Positions 37,074-46,539 are shown, counted from the stretch's first letter. The stretch: DNA of 64,000 nucleotides from Mycobacterium mantenii (GCF_010731775.1 NZ_AP022590.1:2852001-2916000), one strand, 5' to 3'. Translations and numbers: made by a program. Notes: a model not told the origin generated them from the letters alone.

Positions 37074-38807
37074 ATGTCCATGACTTCGCGCCGGCACATC
37101 ATCGTCAGCGGTGACGACGCGCTCGCGACCACGATCGCCGAGGAATTGAACCGCGCGGGCGCCGCGATCATCAAGCTGCACAGCGAGGAGCTCGCCGGAG
37201 CCGATCTCGCCCGCGCAAGCGCGATCGTGTGCGCCGGGGACGACGATGCGAAAAACCTCGAAATCGCCTTGCTGGCAAGGAAAACCAATCCCCATGTGCG
37301 CGTGGTCGCCCGCTTGGGCAACGATGTGCTGCGGGCAGCGGTGGCCGCCGACAACGGTCCCGGCGCCATCCTGGACGTCGCCGACCTCGCGGCGCCGTCG
37401 GTCGTCGAGGCCTGTCTGGCGAGCCACACGCACCCGGTCGAGGCCGCCGGCATCAACTTTCTGGTCTCGGGAGCCGAGGCGCCCCGCGACGCGACCCTTC
37501 GCGAGATCTACGGCGACCTGGCACCGGTGGCCGTGATTCACGGCGAGAACGCCGCGACGCCCGACGAGGTGGTGCCCTGCCCTGGACGAGATCATAGGGT
37601 GCGCGCCGGCGACTGGACCGCCATGATCGGCAGCGCCGACGAACTGGCCGCGCGCGGCATCAAGACGCCCCGCCCGAGCGCGACACGCTCTCGCCAATCG
37701 TGGATGCGGCGCATCTCGGATGCTGCCCGGGCGATGCGCGACGACGTCAATCCCATGCTCTTCCCCGCGATGCTGCTCGCGCTCAGCCTGCTGCTCGCCT
37801 CGACGGCCGTAGTGCATTACTCCTACACGAAGCCGCGACTGTCCTGGCTGGACGCCATGTACTTCACCGCGGAGACCATCACCACCGTGGGCTACGGCGA
37901 ATTCACCTTCCTCCACCAGTCCGCGTGGCTGCGGATATTCGCCGTCGCCCTGATGTTCACCGGAGTGACAACCACCGCGCTGCTCGTCGCATTTCTGGCG
38001 GACTTGCTGCTTTCGCGCCGCTTCGTCCAATCGGCCGGGGTCCGGCGGGCACGCCATCTACGCAACCACATCATCGTCGTCGGCCTGGGCTCGTTCGGCA
38101 GCCGCGTCGTCGGTGACCTGACCGCTGCCGGATACGACGTCGCGGTGATCGAGCGCGACGAGAACAACCGATTCCTTTCGACGGCAGACGAACTCGACGT
38201 GCCGGTGATCTTCGGGGACGCGACGCTGCGCCAGACGCTGGAGTCGGCGCGGGTCGACCGCGCCCGGGCGGTCGCGGTGCTGACTCAGGACGACATGGTC
38301 AACATCGAGACCGGAATCGTGCTGCGCGAGATGCTCGGTCCCCGGGTGATGCCCGAGGTCAACCGGCCCGACGTGCCCATCGTGCTGCGCATCTATGACC
38401 GCACCCTCGGCGACGCGGTGGCCAAGCGGTTCGGTTTCGAGAACGTCCGCTCCACCGTGGACCTGGCCGCGCCCTGGTTCATCGGCGCCGCGATGGGCCT
38501 GCAGGTGCTGGGGACGTTCTCCGTCGGCCAGCGTTCGTTCATGGTCGGTGCCATGCACGTGGCGGCCGGTAGCGAACTCGACGGGCTGCGGATGTTCGAA
38601 ATGTCCACCCAAACCCGCGTCATCGCGATCACCCGCCGGGATGCGCCCATCGAACTGCATCCCCGCCGCGACGCCTGGCTTCGCGGCGGCGACACCGTCT
38701 ACCTGGTGGGGCCGTACCGCGAGCTGCTGGAGACGCTGCGCAAGGGGCAGCCGCCGCAGGAGCCTTCGGTGAACAACGAGCGCGCGGCGGATAAAGCGGC
38801 GACCTGA
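37074..38807 (+). CDS. Two-span potassium channel with N- and C-terminal RCK domains
   Basis: A 577-residue channel. It has an N-terminal Rossmann (RCK/TrkA_N) domain, residues 7-150 with a degraded Gly motif; TM1 at 229-248; a pore loop with the K+ filter TVGYG (271-275); TM2 at 287-312; a second Rossmann domain starting NHIIVVGLGSFGSRV (331-345) with an intact Gly motif; and an RCK_C regulatory domain to about 565. The channel likely opens on nucleotide or ion binding. ATG-TCC-ATG gives two close start choices. The N-terminal additional domain is unusual. It is flanked by paralogous unknown genes on the other strand. Confidence 0.88.
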   Translation: MSMTSRRHIIVSGDDALATTIAEELNRAGAAIIKLHSEELAGADLARASAIVCAGDDDAKNLEIALLARKTNPHVRVVARLGNDVLRAAVAADNGPGAILDVADLAAPSVVEACLASHTHPVEAAGINFLVSGAEAPRDATLREIYGDLAPVAVIHGENAATPDEVVPCPGRDHRVRAGDWTAMIGSADELAARGIKTPRPSATRSRQSWMRRISDAARAMRDDVNPMLFPAMLLALSLLLASTAVVHYSYTKPRLSWLDAMYFTAETITTVGYGEFTFLHQSAWLRIFAVALMFTGVTTTALLVAFLADLLLSRRFVQSAGVRRARHLRNHIIVVGLGSFGSRVVGDLTAAGYDVAVIERDENNRFLSTADELDVPVIFGDATLRQTLESARVDRARAVAVLTQDDMVNIETGIVLREMLGPRVMPEVNRPDVPIVLRIYDRTLGDAVAKRFGFENVRSTVDLAAPWFIGAAMGLQVLGTFSVGQRSFMVGAMHVAAGSELDGLRMFEMSTQTRVIAITRRDAPIELHPRRDAWLRGGDTVYLVGPYRELLETLRKGQPPQEPSVNNERAADKAAT

Positions 38808-38829
38808 AGACCGCGCCAATCGCCGAGAT

Positions 38830-40647
38830 TCAGCTGACCCAATCGTCGTAAAAGGCGCGAGCGCGGCCGGGGTCACTGCCCTCGAGCAGCATGAGGTGCA
38901 GCAGGTAGAAGGGGCTGGTGAACCCGGCGTCCCCATTGAGTTGGAGTCTGAAACTGGCCAGATCCGGGTCGTCGTCGTCGTGGAACTCGCGGTAAACCCA
39001 CCGCGAGGGATACCTGCGGCGCAGCATTTCGCCGAGGTAATACATTGCGCCTTCGATGAATTCGCGGTTTGCCGGATCCCTGAGGGCTTCGACCGTCGGG
39101 GTGACTCGGCCGACGAGCTCGGTAAGCCGGTCGATCGTTTCCGGGGTGTAGTCCCAGTCGCCGTGGTAGCGCGCGGCCCATACAGGGAAGTGATGTCGCT
39201 GGCGGATGAGCCACGCATCGAGCACCGGTGAGGGCGGTGGTGGGGAGAAACCGTCGGCCAGAGTGCGCTCCTTAGCGGGCGACCAGCCAGATTCGGCGGC
39301 AGCGGATTCATCGACTGCGCGGCGCCACCTTTGGTAGACGCCCGCCATGACTCCGCCGCCACCGCTTTCGACGGCATCCAACAGCAGGTGCACCGGGGAC
39401 ACCTTTGCAAGCTGCGTGGCCGGATCCGGGACCACGACCGGCAGCCCCGCCGCATCGACCTCGACCTCGTCCATGACCCGCCAGCGGTGCCTGGCCGCGC
39501 TCAGCAGCAGATTGGAGTCACGGATCAGGCAGTCAAAGGAGGTCTCGGTCGCCTCGGTGGTCCACTCCCAGGCGCCGCCGCCCACCCGCATCAAGGTCTC
39601 GCCCAGATACGCCGCCGCACCCGCGGCGAAGTGATCATCGTTCAGCAATTGAATCGGGTAGCGATAGCGCTGACACACCACCTTTTCCAGGGCCCGCAGC
39701 GAGGCCTCCGAATAGTCCAGCGGCACGGCGCCCTTCAGATAGGTATCCGCCATCATGTCGATCAACACGTTGATCCAATTCAGCCACCAGGCCAGCGACT
39801 CGTGCGCGCCGGATTCGCTCGCCGGCTCGCCGCGCCGGGCACACCATCCGGCCAGCGCCTGGCGGGCGGCCAGGGTCACCGGATGCTTTTCGCCGAGTAC
39901 CCGGGCCTCCTCCTCGGCCAGCGCTTCCCACGCGGCGACCTCGTCCTTGACGCCGGCCCGCTCCGGGGCCCAGAGCGTGAACATATGCCGCGCCATCAGC
40001 AGGTGGGCGTGGTGGTCTCCCAACCGCTCGCGCAATTCGCCGATCAACGATTCGAGCTCGGCGACGGCCTCGGGCACATTACCCGCCCGGCCCCGCCAGA
40101 TCGCCAGCATCAATCGCATACCCAATGTGTCGACATGATCGTCGCCAAGCACCCGGCGCCGCGCGGCGAGTACGTGTTCGCCCTCGGCCATCGCGCCGAC
40201 GACATCACCTATCTCCCATCGCTTTTCGGCGACTTTCTCGCGGGCTACCAGCGTGCTTTCGTGTTCGGCACCCAGGATGCGCTGTTCGTCGGCGAAAAGC
40301 TGCGACCACTCGGCCAGCGACGACAGCGAAGGTTGCTGTCGTCCCGCCAACAGGTGGCGGGCGGTCAGGGTGCTGAGGTGATCGCGACCGAGCACCTCAA
40401 CGAGGTCCGGTATCAGCCGCGCGAACTCTTCGTAGGCGGTGGCGTCATCGCCGGCTCGCAGCTGCAGCGTGGCCAGCGACACCTTGAGCTCCAAGGCCGA
40501 GGGATGACGCTCGCCCAGCGTTGCGCGGCAGAGGGTGACCAGCTCGTTCGCCTGCCGCGCCGCGCCGGCGTAATCACCGTTGTTCGCGCACTCGGTCATC
40601 AGCCCGGTCAGTTCGGCCAGCGGGGCGGGCAACTCCTGCTGCGTCAT
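38830..40647 (-). CDS. TPR protein with unknown C-terminal domain
   Basis: A 605-residue protein. The first 280 residues are tetratricopeptide repeats of the TPR_12 kind (units with LGERHPSAL, LGRDHLSTL, LGAEHESTL, LGDDHVDTL, LGDHHAHLL and LGEKHPVTL), as in NB-ARC/signalling proteins. The last 310 residues are homologous to the 35898-36875 protein. The TPR part likely binds partners. The shared domain is unknown to me. The stop lies 22 nt from the channel gene's stop, convergent. No ATPase motif is present. Confidence 0.8.
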   Translation of the reverse strand: MTQQELPAPLAELTGLMTECANNGDYAGAARQANELVTLCRATLGERHPSALELKVSLATLQLRAGDDATAYEEFARLIPDLVEVLGRDHLSTLTARHLLAGRQQPSLSSLAEWSQLFADEQRILGAEHESTLVAREKVAEKRWEIGDVVGAMAEGEHVLAARRRVLGDDHVDTLGMRLMLAIWRGRAGNVPEAVAELESLIGELRERLGDHHAHLLMARHMFTLWAPERAGVKDEVAAWEALAEEEARVLGEKHPVTLAARQALAGWCARRGEPASESGAHESLAWWLNWINVLIDMMADTYLKGAVPLDYSEASLRALEKVVCQRYRYPIQLLNDDHFAAGAAAYLGETLMRVGGGAWEWTTEATETSFDCLIRDSNLLLSAARHRWRVMDEVEVDAAGLPVVVPDPATQLAKVSPVHLLLDAVESGGGGVMAGVYQRWRRAVDESAAAESGWSPAKERTLADGFSPPPPSPVLDAWLIRQRHHFPVWAARYHGDWDYTPETIDRLTELVGRVTPTVEALRDPANREFIEGAMYYLGEMLRRRYPSRWVYREFHDDDDPDLASFRLQLNGDAGFTSPFYLLHLMLLEGSDPGRARAFYDDWVS

Positions 40648-40721
40648 TCGCCAATGAAACCGCTACAGCGCCGGTGCGGCAATTCACCACGCTCTAGCTG
40701 TAGCGATGCCGCGCGCGGAGA

Positions 40722-41612
40722 CTACAGCCGGGCCGCCACGTCCGCGGCTCGATGAAGCTGATCGACATCCGAGCTCGTCGGGATCAGCTGAACCTCGTCG
40801 GTGCCGATCTCCTCGAACCTGCGCAAGACGTCCAGCAGCTCGTCCTCACTGCCGGCCCAGCCCGTCATCGGCGCCATCGCGTCGGCGTATTCGGCTGGTA
40901 TCCAGTTCATGTAGCGGCGCAGATGACGATGAATTTGGTCGCGAGACTCCTCGGGCGATCCGAACGCGAACCAAAACGACGTGATCAGGTGGGGCTTGGG
41001 CTTGCCGGCCCCCGCCCAGGCTTCTCGGGTGACGTCGAACAGCTCGTTCTGCTTGGCGACGTCGAGGTCCAGGGTGGTGCCGGCCAGCCCGTCGGCCCAC
41101 GCGGCCGCGCTGCGAATGGTTTTCGGCCCGATGCTGCCGACGAACAGCGGCGGACCGCCGGGCTGGACCGGCGCGGGCCCGACGGGCAGCACCGAGTCGG
41201 TGGTCTTCTCCCCCGCCCAGACCCGTTTCATCACCGCGACGCGCTCTGCCATGCCGCGCATCGTCTGCGTGGCCGGGTCGGCACCCACGGCGCGGTAGTC
41301 CTCCTGCCGGCCGCCCACCCCGATGCCCACGGTCAGTCGGCCGCCGCTGAGCAGATCGCCGGTCGCCAGCCCCTTGGCGAGCATGACGGGATCGTGCAGC
41401 TGCGGCACGATAACCGTCGTCAGCAGCCGGACCCGCGTGGTCCAGGCGGCCAGCGCACCCAACAACGTCAGGTTGTCAGGGTTGTCGAAGGCGATCCGCT
41501 CGCCCCAGCACAGCGACGAGAACGGGCCCTCGTCAGTGGCGCGCGCCCAGGTCTCGAGCACCGTCGCATCCAGATCCGGCTCCATCACCGGCATGGTCAT
41601 CGCAATTCGCAC
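40722..41612 (-). CDS. Luciferase-like F420-dependent oxidoreductase
   Basis: A 296-residue LLM-class enzyme. Family features include RIAMTMPVMEPDLD at the start, LLTTVIVPQLHDPVMLAKGLATGDLLSGGRLTVGIGVGGRQEDYRAVG in the middle, and PLFVGSIGPKTIRSAAAWADG. Actinobacterial members commonly use F420 or FMN. The frame is open to 41918, but the GTG at 41610-41612 gives the family N-terminus. The substrate cannot be predicted. Confidence 0.9.
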   Translation of the reverse strand: MRIAMTMPVMEPDLDATVLETWARATDEGPFSSLCWGERIAFDNPDNLTLLGALAAWTTRVRLLTTVIVPQLHDPVMLAKGLATGDLLSGGRLTVGIGVGGRQEDYRAVGADPATQTMRGMAERVAVMKRVWAGEKTTDSVLPVGPAPVQPGGPPLFVGSIGPKTIRSAAAWADGLAGTTLDLDVAKQNELFDVTREAWAGAGKPKPHLITSFWFAFGSPEESRDQIHRHLRRYMNWIPAEYADAMAPMTGWAGSEDELLDVLRRFEEIGTDEVQLIPTSSDVDQLHRAADVAARL

Positions 41613-41657
41613 GACCGCGATTCTGGCATGTTTAACATGCGGCCCTTCAGTGGAACG

Positions 41658-42080
41658 ATGGAGCAGGTGGCGTTCACGAGTAGGTCCATCGCACATGTCC
41701 GGCTGACCGTGACCGATATCGAGCGGTCGCGGCAGTTCTACGAAAGCGTGTTCGGCTGGCCGGTGCTGTTGGAGGTTCCCGAGAACGCCGACGAACCCAC
41801 CCGCAACCAGTTGGGCTTCCTGTTCGGCGGCGTCATCTATGACCTGGGCGGCACACTGCTGGGACTGCGGCCCGTCGCAGCGGATCGCTTCGACGAGGAT
41901 CGCGTCGGACTCGACCACATCGCGTTTCGGCTCGGAAGCAAAGACGAATTAGATTCGGCGGCAGCGCATCTCGATGAGCTCAGCATCGTTCACGAGCCGA
42001 TCAAGGACATCGGGCCGTCCTACATCCTGGAGTTCCGCGACCCCGACAACATCGCCCTGGAGCTGACCGCACCGAAATAA
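41658..42080 (+). CDS. VOC-family (glyoxalase/dioxygenase-like) protein
   Basis: A 140-residue vicinal-oxygen-chelate protein with two beta-alpha-beta modules: SIAHVRLTVTDIERSRQFYESVFGWPV and VGLDHIAFRLGSKDELDSAA. H-x-H/E metal positions (H in IAHVRL, H in LDHIAF and E in NIALELTAP) fit the fold. An in-frame ATG 21 nt upstream is possible. The gene is divergent from the LLM oxidoreductase with a 45-bp gap between starts, so they may be co-regulated. Substrate unknown. Confidence 0.88.
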   Translation: MEQVAFTSRSIAHVRLTVTDIERSRQFYESVFGWPVLLEVPENADEPTRNQLGFLFGGVIYDLGGTLLGLRPVAADRFDEDRVGLDHIAFRLGSKDELDSAAAHLDELSIVHEPIKDIGPSYILEFRDPDNIALELTAPK

Positions 42081-42126
42081 CGCGGCGTTGTCGCGCCGGG
42101 CGCACAGTGGTTGACTGGAAAGAACT

Positions 42127-42516
42127 ATGACCATCAGTTTCAACCACACCATCGTCGCCTCACGCGACAAGCGGGAATCCGCGGAGTTCCTGGCCGAGCT
42201 GTTCGGGCTGCCCGGCCCAAAACCCTTCGGCCACTTCATGGTTGTCGAGCTCGAGCACGGCGCCAGTCTCGACTACGCGGATGCCCCCGAAGGCGCGGAC
42301 ATCCCGCGTCAGCACTACGCGTTCCTGGTGTCCGAGGAGGAGTTCGACACCATCTACGGCAAGATCTCCTCACGCGGCCTGCAGCACTGGGCCGATCCGG
42401 GCGCCAAGCGCCCCGGCGAGATCAACCACAACCACGGTGGGCGCGGGGTCTATTTCCCGGATCCGTCCGGCCACGCCATGGAGATCCTCACCAGCCCGTA
42501 CGGCTCGGCGGGCTGA
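42127..42516 (+). CDS. VOC-family protein
   Basis: A 129-residue single-domain VOC protein (FNHTIVASRDKRESAEFLAELFGLP, then GRGVYFPDPSGHAMEILTSPYG). Metal-ligand His (NHTIV), His (RQHYAF) and Glu (MEIL) are in the usual positions. A GGAAAG ribosome site precedes the ATG. It follows the other VOC gene by 46 nt on the same strand, so the two may be one unit for related aromatic or dicarbonyl chemistry. Confidence 0.88.
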   Translation: MTISFNHTIVASRDKRESAEFLAELFGLPGPKPFGHFMVVELEHGASLDYADAPEGADIPRQHYAFLVSEEEFDTIYGKISSRGLQHWADPGAKRPGEINHNHGGRGVYFPDPSGHAMEILTSPYGSAG

Positions 42517-42534
42517 GCGAGCAGGCGCGTTCGC

Positions 42535-43020
42535 CTAGTCGCCGGTGCGCGCGGTGCCGTGCCGCTGGCTTTCCTGCTTGCGATAGTCATCGGCGAGTTG
42601 CGCAACGTGCTTGGGCAGTCCACCGGTGGCGACGTCGGCCAGCGTCGTCTCCTCCAGCACCGACCGCATGCTGGCCCGCAGCGCGCGCCAGACGTCGGTG
42701 AGCGCCGCCGTCGGCCCCGAGTACGGCAAGTCGCCGAGTCCGATGTCCCGGACGCTGGCCAGCGGCCCGTCGATGCAGCGGAGCACATCGGCAATGCTGA
42801 TGTCTTTACCGGGACGGGCCAATTCGTAGCCACCTTCGCGACCGCGATGGCTTCGCACCAGCCGGTCGGTGCGTAGGTTGGTGAGAATGTCTACGAGAAA
42901 CTGCGGCGGAATGCCCTGGGCCTGGGCCAGGTCGTCGGTCTTCACTAGCGTCCCGTCGGGCACCGTGGCGAGCTGAATCATCGCCCGCACGGCATACTCC
43001 GCCTTCGCCGACATGCGCAC
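42535..43020 (-). CDS. Rrf2-family transcriptional regulator, Rv1287-like
   Basis: A 161-residue winged-helix regulator ([49 protein letters not shown]). IscR-type members bind an Fe-S cluster through three Cys in the middle region. Here only one Cys is seen (RCIDG), so it likely senses something else or binds a cofactor differently. It lies next to cysNC-cysD on the same strand and may control sulfate assimilation, as CysR-like Rrf2 proteins do. GTG start, with an ATG 6 nt later. Confidence 0.88.
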   Translation of the reverse strand: MRMSAKAEYAVRAMIQLATVPDGTLVKTDDLAQAQGIPPQFLVDILTNLRTDRLVRSHRGREGGYELARPGKDISIADVLRCIDGPLASVRDIGLGDLPYSGPTAALTDVWRALRASMRSVLEETTLADVATGGLPKHVAQLADDYRKQESQRHGTARTGD

Positions 43021-43077
43021 TTACAGGATTGTGCCACCCGACGGCACAATTTCGGTGCAGCCTGGCTGATCCGCGGC

Positions 43078-44928
43078 CTACCCGCGTGATTCGAGCAGGT
43101 CGATGACCCGCTGCGCCTGCTCCACGACGGTGCGGTCCGGGGTGAGCCGCAGATCGGGGCTCACCGGCGCCTGATACGGGCTGTCGATGCCGGTGAACTG
43201 GGCGATCTCCCCCGCGCGCGCCTTGGCGTACAAACCCTTCGGATCACGCTTTTCGCATTCCTCGATCGGGGTGTCACAGAACACCTCGATGAAGTCGAAG
43301 CCGGCTTCGGCGTGCACCTGACGCGCCAGTTCGCGCTGCTCGGCCAGCGGACTGATCGCCGGCACCAGCACGACGTTGCCGCAGTCGGCGAGCAGTGCCG
43401 CCACATGCGCCAGCCGGCGCAGGTTTTCGGCTCGGTCGACCATGCTGAAGCCCAGGTCAGCGTTCAGGCCGTGTCGCAGGTTGTCACCGTCGAGAACGTA
43501 AGCCAGGGCTCCTTTTTCGATCAGCTTCTGCTCGACCAGCATGGCCACCGACGACTTGCCCGAACCGGACAGACCTGTGAACCACACCGTCTTACCGCGG
43601 GGCCGGGCCTCGGCGATGGCGGATGACTTGTGCCGCACTGTGTTCGGACTTGCCGCCTGCGCGGTCCCGTCGCGCAAAACCATGCCGGCCGCCACCGTTC
43701 CGTTGGTGTGCGGGTCGATGAGGATGAACGAGCCGGTGCTGGGGTTGCGGGTGTACTCGTCGAGCAGCAGCGGCACCTGGGTGCGCAGCGAAATGCGGCC
43801 GAGTTCATTGAGATTCAACGCCGTCGCGGTCTTGTCGCGATGGAGCGTGTTGACGTCCAGTCGGTAGTCGAGCGCGGTCACCTTCGCATGCGTGGTGCGG
43901 GTCGTGTGCTTGATCACGTAGTCGCGGCCGGGTTCGAGGGCCGCGTTGTCGGCCATCCAGCACACGGTCGCGTCGAAGTCCTGCGAGATCCTGGGCTGAT
44001 TGTGGGTGCGGGCGATCAAATCGCCCCGGGAGATGTCGATCTCGTCGGCCAGGGTCAGCGATACGGCCATCGGCGGGAAGGCTTCTTCCACCGGACCATT
44101 CGGCCCATCGATGGCAGTGATGCGGGTGCGCTTGCCGACCGGCAGCACCACCACTTCATCGCCGGGTCGCATAACCCCGCTGGCGACGGTACCGGCGTAG
44201 CTGCGGTGGTCTTGGTGTTCGCGGGTGTGCGGGCGGATGACGTACTGGACCGGAAACCGCACGTCGACCATGTTGCGGTCACCCGCGATGTACACCTCCT
44301 CAAGGTGCGACAACAATGCCGGACCCTCATACCAGGGCGTTTGGTCCGACTTGGTCACCACGTTGTCGCCGTGCAGCGCCGAGAGCGGGATGGTGGCGAC
44401 GTCGTGCACATCCAGACGAGCGGCGAAAGCATGGAACTCGTCCCGGATCGCCTCGAATTTCTCTCTGTCCCAACCGATCAGGTCCATCTTGTTGACAGCG
44501 AGCACGATGTGCTGGATGCCCAGCAGCGACGCCAGGAAGGTGTGCCGGCGCGACTGCTCCAACAGCCCGTGCCGGGCATCGACGAGCACGATCACCAGTT
44601 GAGCGGTCGACGCTCCGGTCACCATGTTGCGGGTGTACTGGATGTGGCCAGGGGTGTCGGCGATGATGAATTTCCGCTTGGGAGTTGCGAAGTAGCGGTA
44701 GGCGACGTCGATCGTGATGCCCTGTTCGCGCTCGGCCCGCAAGCCGTCGGTCACCAGCGCCAAATCGGTGTAGTCGTGTCCACGGTCCTTGGATGTCTGT
44801 TCCACCGCGGCCCACTGGTCTTCCATCACGGCCTTGGAGTCATAGAGCAGCCGACCGATCAGGGTGGACTTGCCGTCGTCGACGGAGCCCGCGGTTGCCA
44901 GGCGCAATAGCGTTGTCGGCCCGGCCAT
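43078..44928 (-). CDS. cysN: Bifunctional sulfate adenylyltransferase subunit 1 / APS kinase
   Basis: A 616-residue CysNC fusion. The N-terminal GTPase has GSVDDGKST (P-loop), DTPGH and NKMD motifs and drives ATP sulfurylase with CysD. The C-terminal 180 residues are APS kinase with P-loop GLSGSGKSS and the DGDNLRHGLNADLGFS motif. The product is PAPS, used for sulfolipids and, after reduction, cysteine. Its ATG overlaps the cysD TGA by 1 nt, so the partners are coupled. Confidence 0.96.
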   Translation of the reverse strand: MAGPTTLLRLATAGSVDDGKSTLIGRLLYDSKAVMEDQWAAVEQTSKDRGHDYTDLALVTDGLRAEREQGITIDVAYRYFATPKRKFIIADTPGHIQYTRNMVTGASTAQLVIVLVDARHGLLEQSRRHTFLASLLGIQHIVLAVNKMDLIGWDREKFEAIRDEFHAFAARLDVHDVATIPLSALHGDNVVTKSDQTPWYEGPALLSHLEEVYIAGDRNMVDVRFPVQYVIRPHTREHQDHRSYAGTVASGVMRPGDEVVVLPVGKRTRITAIDGPNGPVEEAFPPMAVSLTLADEIDISRGDLIARTHNQPRISQDFDATVCWMADNAALEPGRDYVIKHTTRTTHAKVTALDYRLDVNTLHRDKTATALNLNELGRISLRTQVPLLLDEYTRNPSTGSFILIDPHTNGTVAAGMVLRDGTAQAASPNTVRHKSSAIAEARPRGKTVWFTGLSGSGKSSVAMLVEQKLIEKGALAYVLDGDNLRHGLNADLGFSMVDRAENLRRLAHVAALLADCGNVVLVPAISPLAEQRELARQVHAEAGFDFIEVFCDTPIEECEKRDPKGLYAKARAGEIAQFTGIDSPYQAPVSPDLRLTPDRTVVEQAQRVIDLLESRG

Positions 44929-45857
44929 CAGAAGTACCCCTGCCGTTTGCGATCTTCCATGCCGGCCTCCGAGATCCGGTCGTCGGCCCGAGTGGCCCCG
45001 CGCTCGGTCAGCCGGGACACCGCGGTCTCGGCGATGACCTCATCCACGGTGGCGGCCTCCGATTCCACGCATCCCGTGCACGTGACGTCCCCGACGGTGC
45101 GGAAACGCACCGTCGTCTCGAACACCGGCTCGTCGGGACTCGGCTGCATGTTGCGGTCGACCGCCAGCAGCATGCCGTCGCGACGAAACACCTTGCGCCG
45201 GTGGGCATAATAGATCGATGGCAGCGCGATGTTCTCGGCGCCGATGTAGGACCAAATGTCGAATTCGGTCCAGTTGGACAACGGAAACACCCGGATGTGC
45301 TCACCCTTGTGATGCCGGCCGTTGTAGAGGTTCCACAGCTCGGGCCGCTGGGCCTTCGGATCCCATTGACCGAACTCGTCGCGGAAGCTGAACACGCGTT
45401 CCTTGGCGCGGGCCTTCTCTTCGTCGCGGCGCGCTCCCCCGAACGCGGCGTCGAACTTGTTCTCCCGGATGGCGCGCAGCAGCGTCACGGTCTGGATCGA
45501 GTTGCGGCCCTGCTTCGGCTCGACGACGCGGCCGGCGTCGATGTCCTCCTGGACCGAGGCGACCACCAGGCGCACGCCGTGCTCGGCCACCAACTCGTCG
45601 CGGGTCGCGATCACCTCGTCGAAGTTGTGCCCGGTGTCGACGTGCATCACCGGGAAGGGCAGCCGCCCGGGGCGGAACGCCCGCAGCGCCAGGTGCAGCA
45701 TGACGATGGAATCCTTGCCGCCCGAGAACAGCAGCACCGGGCGCTCGAACTCCGCGGCCACCTCGCGGATGATGTGGATCGCCTCCGCCTCCAGCGAGCG
45801 CAGATGACTCAACTCGTACTGTCCGGCGGCCGGCGCCACCTTCAGGTCACTGGTCAT
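44928..45857 (-). CDS. cysD: Sulfate adenylyltransferase subunit 2
   Basis: A 309-residue PP-loop enzyme that adenylates sulfate with CysN. The pyrophosphate loop is LLFSGGKDSIV, and VMHVDTGHNFDEV and the conserved C-terminal GRHHKGEHIRVFPLSNWTEFDIW follow. The start is the ATG at 45855-45857 with GAAGGA upstream; the frame is open to 45908. The 190-bp upstream region (45858-46047) contains A/T-rich -10-like sequences such as TAAGAT but no riboswitch that I can recognise. Confidence 0.96.
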   Translation of the reverse strand: MTSDLKVAPAAGQYELSHLRSLEAEAIHIIREVAAEFERPVLLFSGGKDSIVMLHLALRAFRPGRLPFPVMHVDTGHNFDEVIATRDELVAEHGVRLVVASVQEDIDAGRVVEPKQGRNSIQTVTLLRAIRENKFDAAFGGARRDEEKARAKERVFSFRDEFGQWDPKAQRPELWNLYNGRHHKGEHIRVFPLSNWTEFDIWSYIGAENIALPSIYYAHRRKVFRRDGMLLAVDRNMQPSPDEPVFETTVRFRTVGDVTCTGCVESEAATVDEVIAETAVSRLTERGATRADDRISEAGMEDRKRQGYF

Positions 45858-46047
45858 GGCTTCCTTCGTAAAACCTGGTAGAACTGACCATATTTGGCAT
45901 CTTAGCAATCTATAAGACCAGCTGGGTCCGACGCTGTCAACCGCGGGACCTGCGACCTACAGGGTCGGTTCAGATCGCGAGCGTAAGTGGGCTGCGCAAA
46001 TCCTCGCGATCTTTCGCAGTGTGATTACGCTCGCGGCCGACGATGGC

Positions 46048-46539
46048 TCAGAGCGTGACCTCGTCGAGCTCGCCAGTGGCCACGTCGAAGACGAATCCGC
46101 GCGCGGAGACGTGCTTGGTGACGAACGGGCTGGCCTCCAGACGGCGCAGCGACTGGCGGACGTCCTCGGCGAGGTCGCCGAAAGCCTCGGCCGCCCACGG
46201 CGGTTTCACCCCGGTCTCCTCCTGGATACTGCGCTTGAAGTCGTCGTCGGTGAACGTGAGCATCCCGCAATCGGTGTGGTGGATCAGGATGATCTCCCGC
46301 GTCCCCAGCAGGCGTTGGCTGATGGCCAACGACCGGATCACGTCGTCGGTGACGACTCCGCCGGCATTGCGGATGACGTGGGCCTCCCCCTCGTTGAGCC
46401 CGAGGATGCGGTAGACGTCCAGCCGGGCGTCCATGCACGCGACGACCGCGACGTGTTTGCCCGGCGGCATCGGCAGCGGCCCTTCGAACGTGCTCGCGTA
46501 CTGGGCGTTGTTGGCCAGGTAGTCATCGGTAACGGTCAC
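46048..46539 (-). CDS. Beta-class carbonic anhydrase, Rv1284-like
   Basis: A 163-residue zinc enzyme converting CO2 and bicarbonate. Zinc ligands are C35, H88 and C91, and the catalytic dyad is D37 and R39 (CMDAR; HHTDC). Length and motif match M. tuberculosis Rv1284. The GTG start has AAGGAGG upstream. It lies upstream of the cys genes on the same strand but 190 bp away, so it is probably a separate transcript. Confidence 0.94.
   Translation of the reverse strand: MTVTDDYLANNAQYASTFEGPLPMPPGKHVAVVACMDARLDVYRILGLNEGEAHVIRNAGGVVTDDVIRSLAISQRLLGTREIILIHHTDCGMLTFTDDDFKRSIQEETGVKPPWAAEAFGDLAEDVRQSLRRLEASPFVTKHVSARGFVFDVATGELDEVTL

Noticed and set aside
45858..46047. Riboswitch ahead of cysD
   Set aside because: No SAM or other riboswitch core is recognisable; only A/T-rich promoter-like hexamers.
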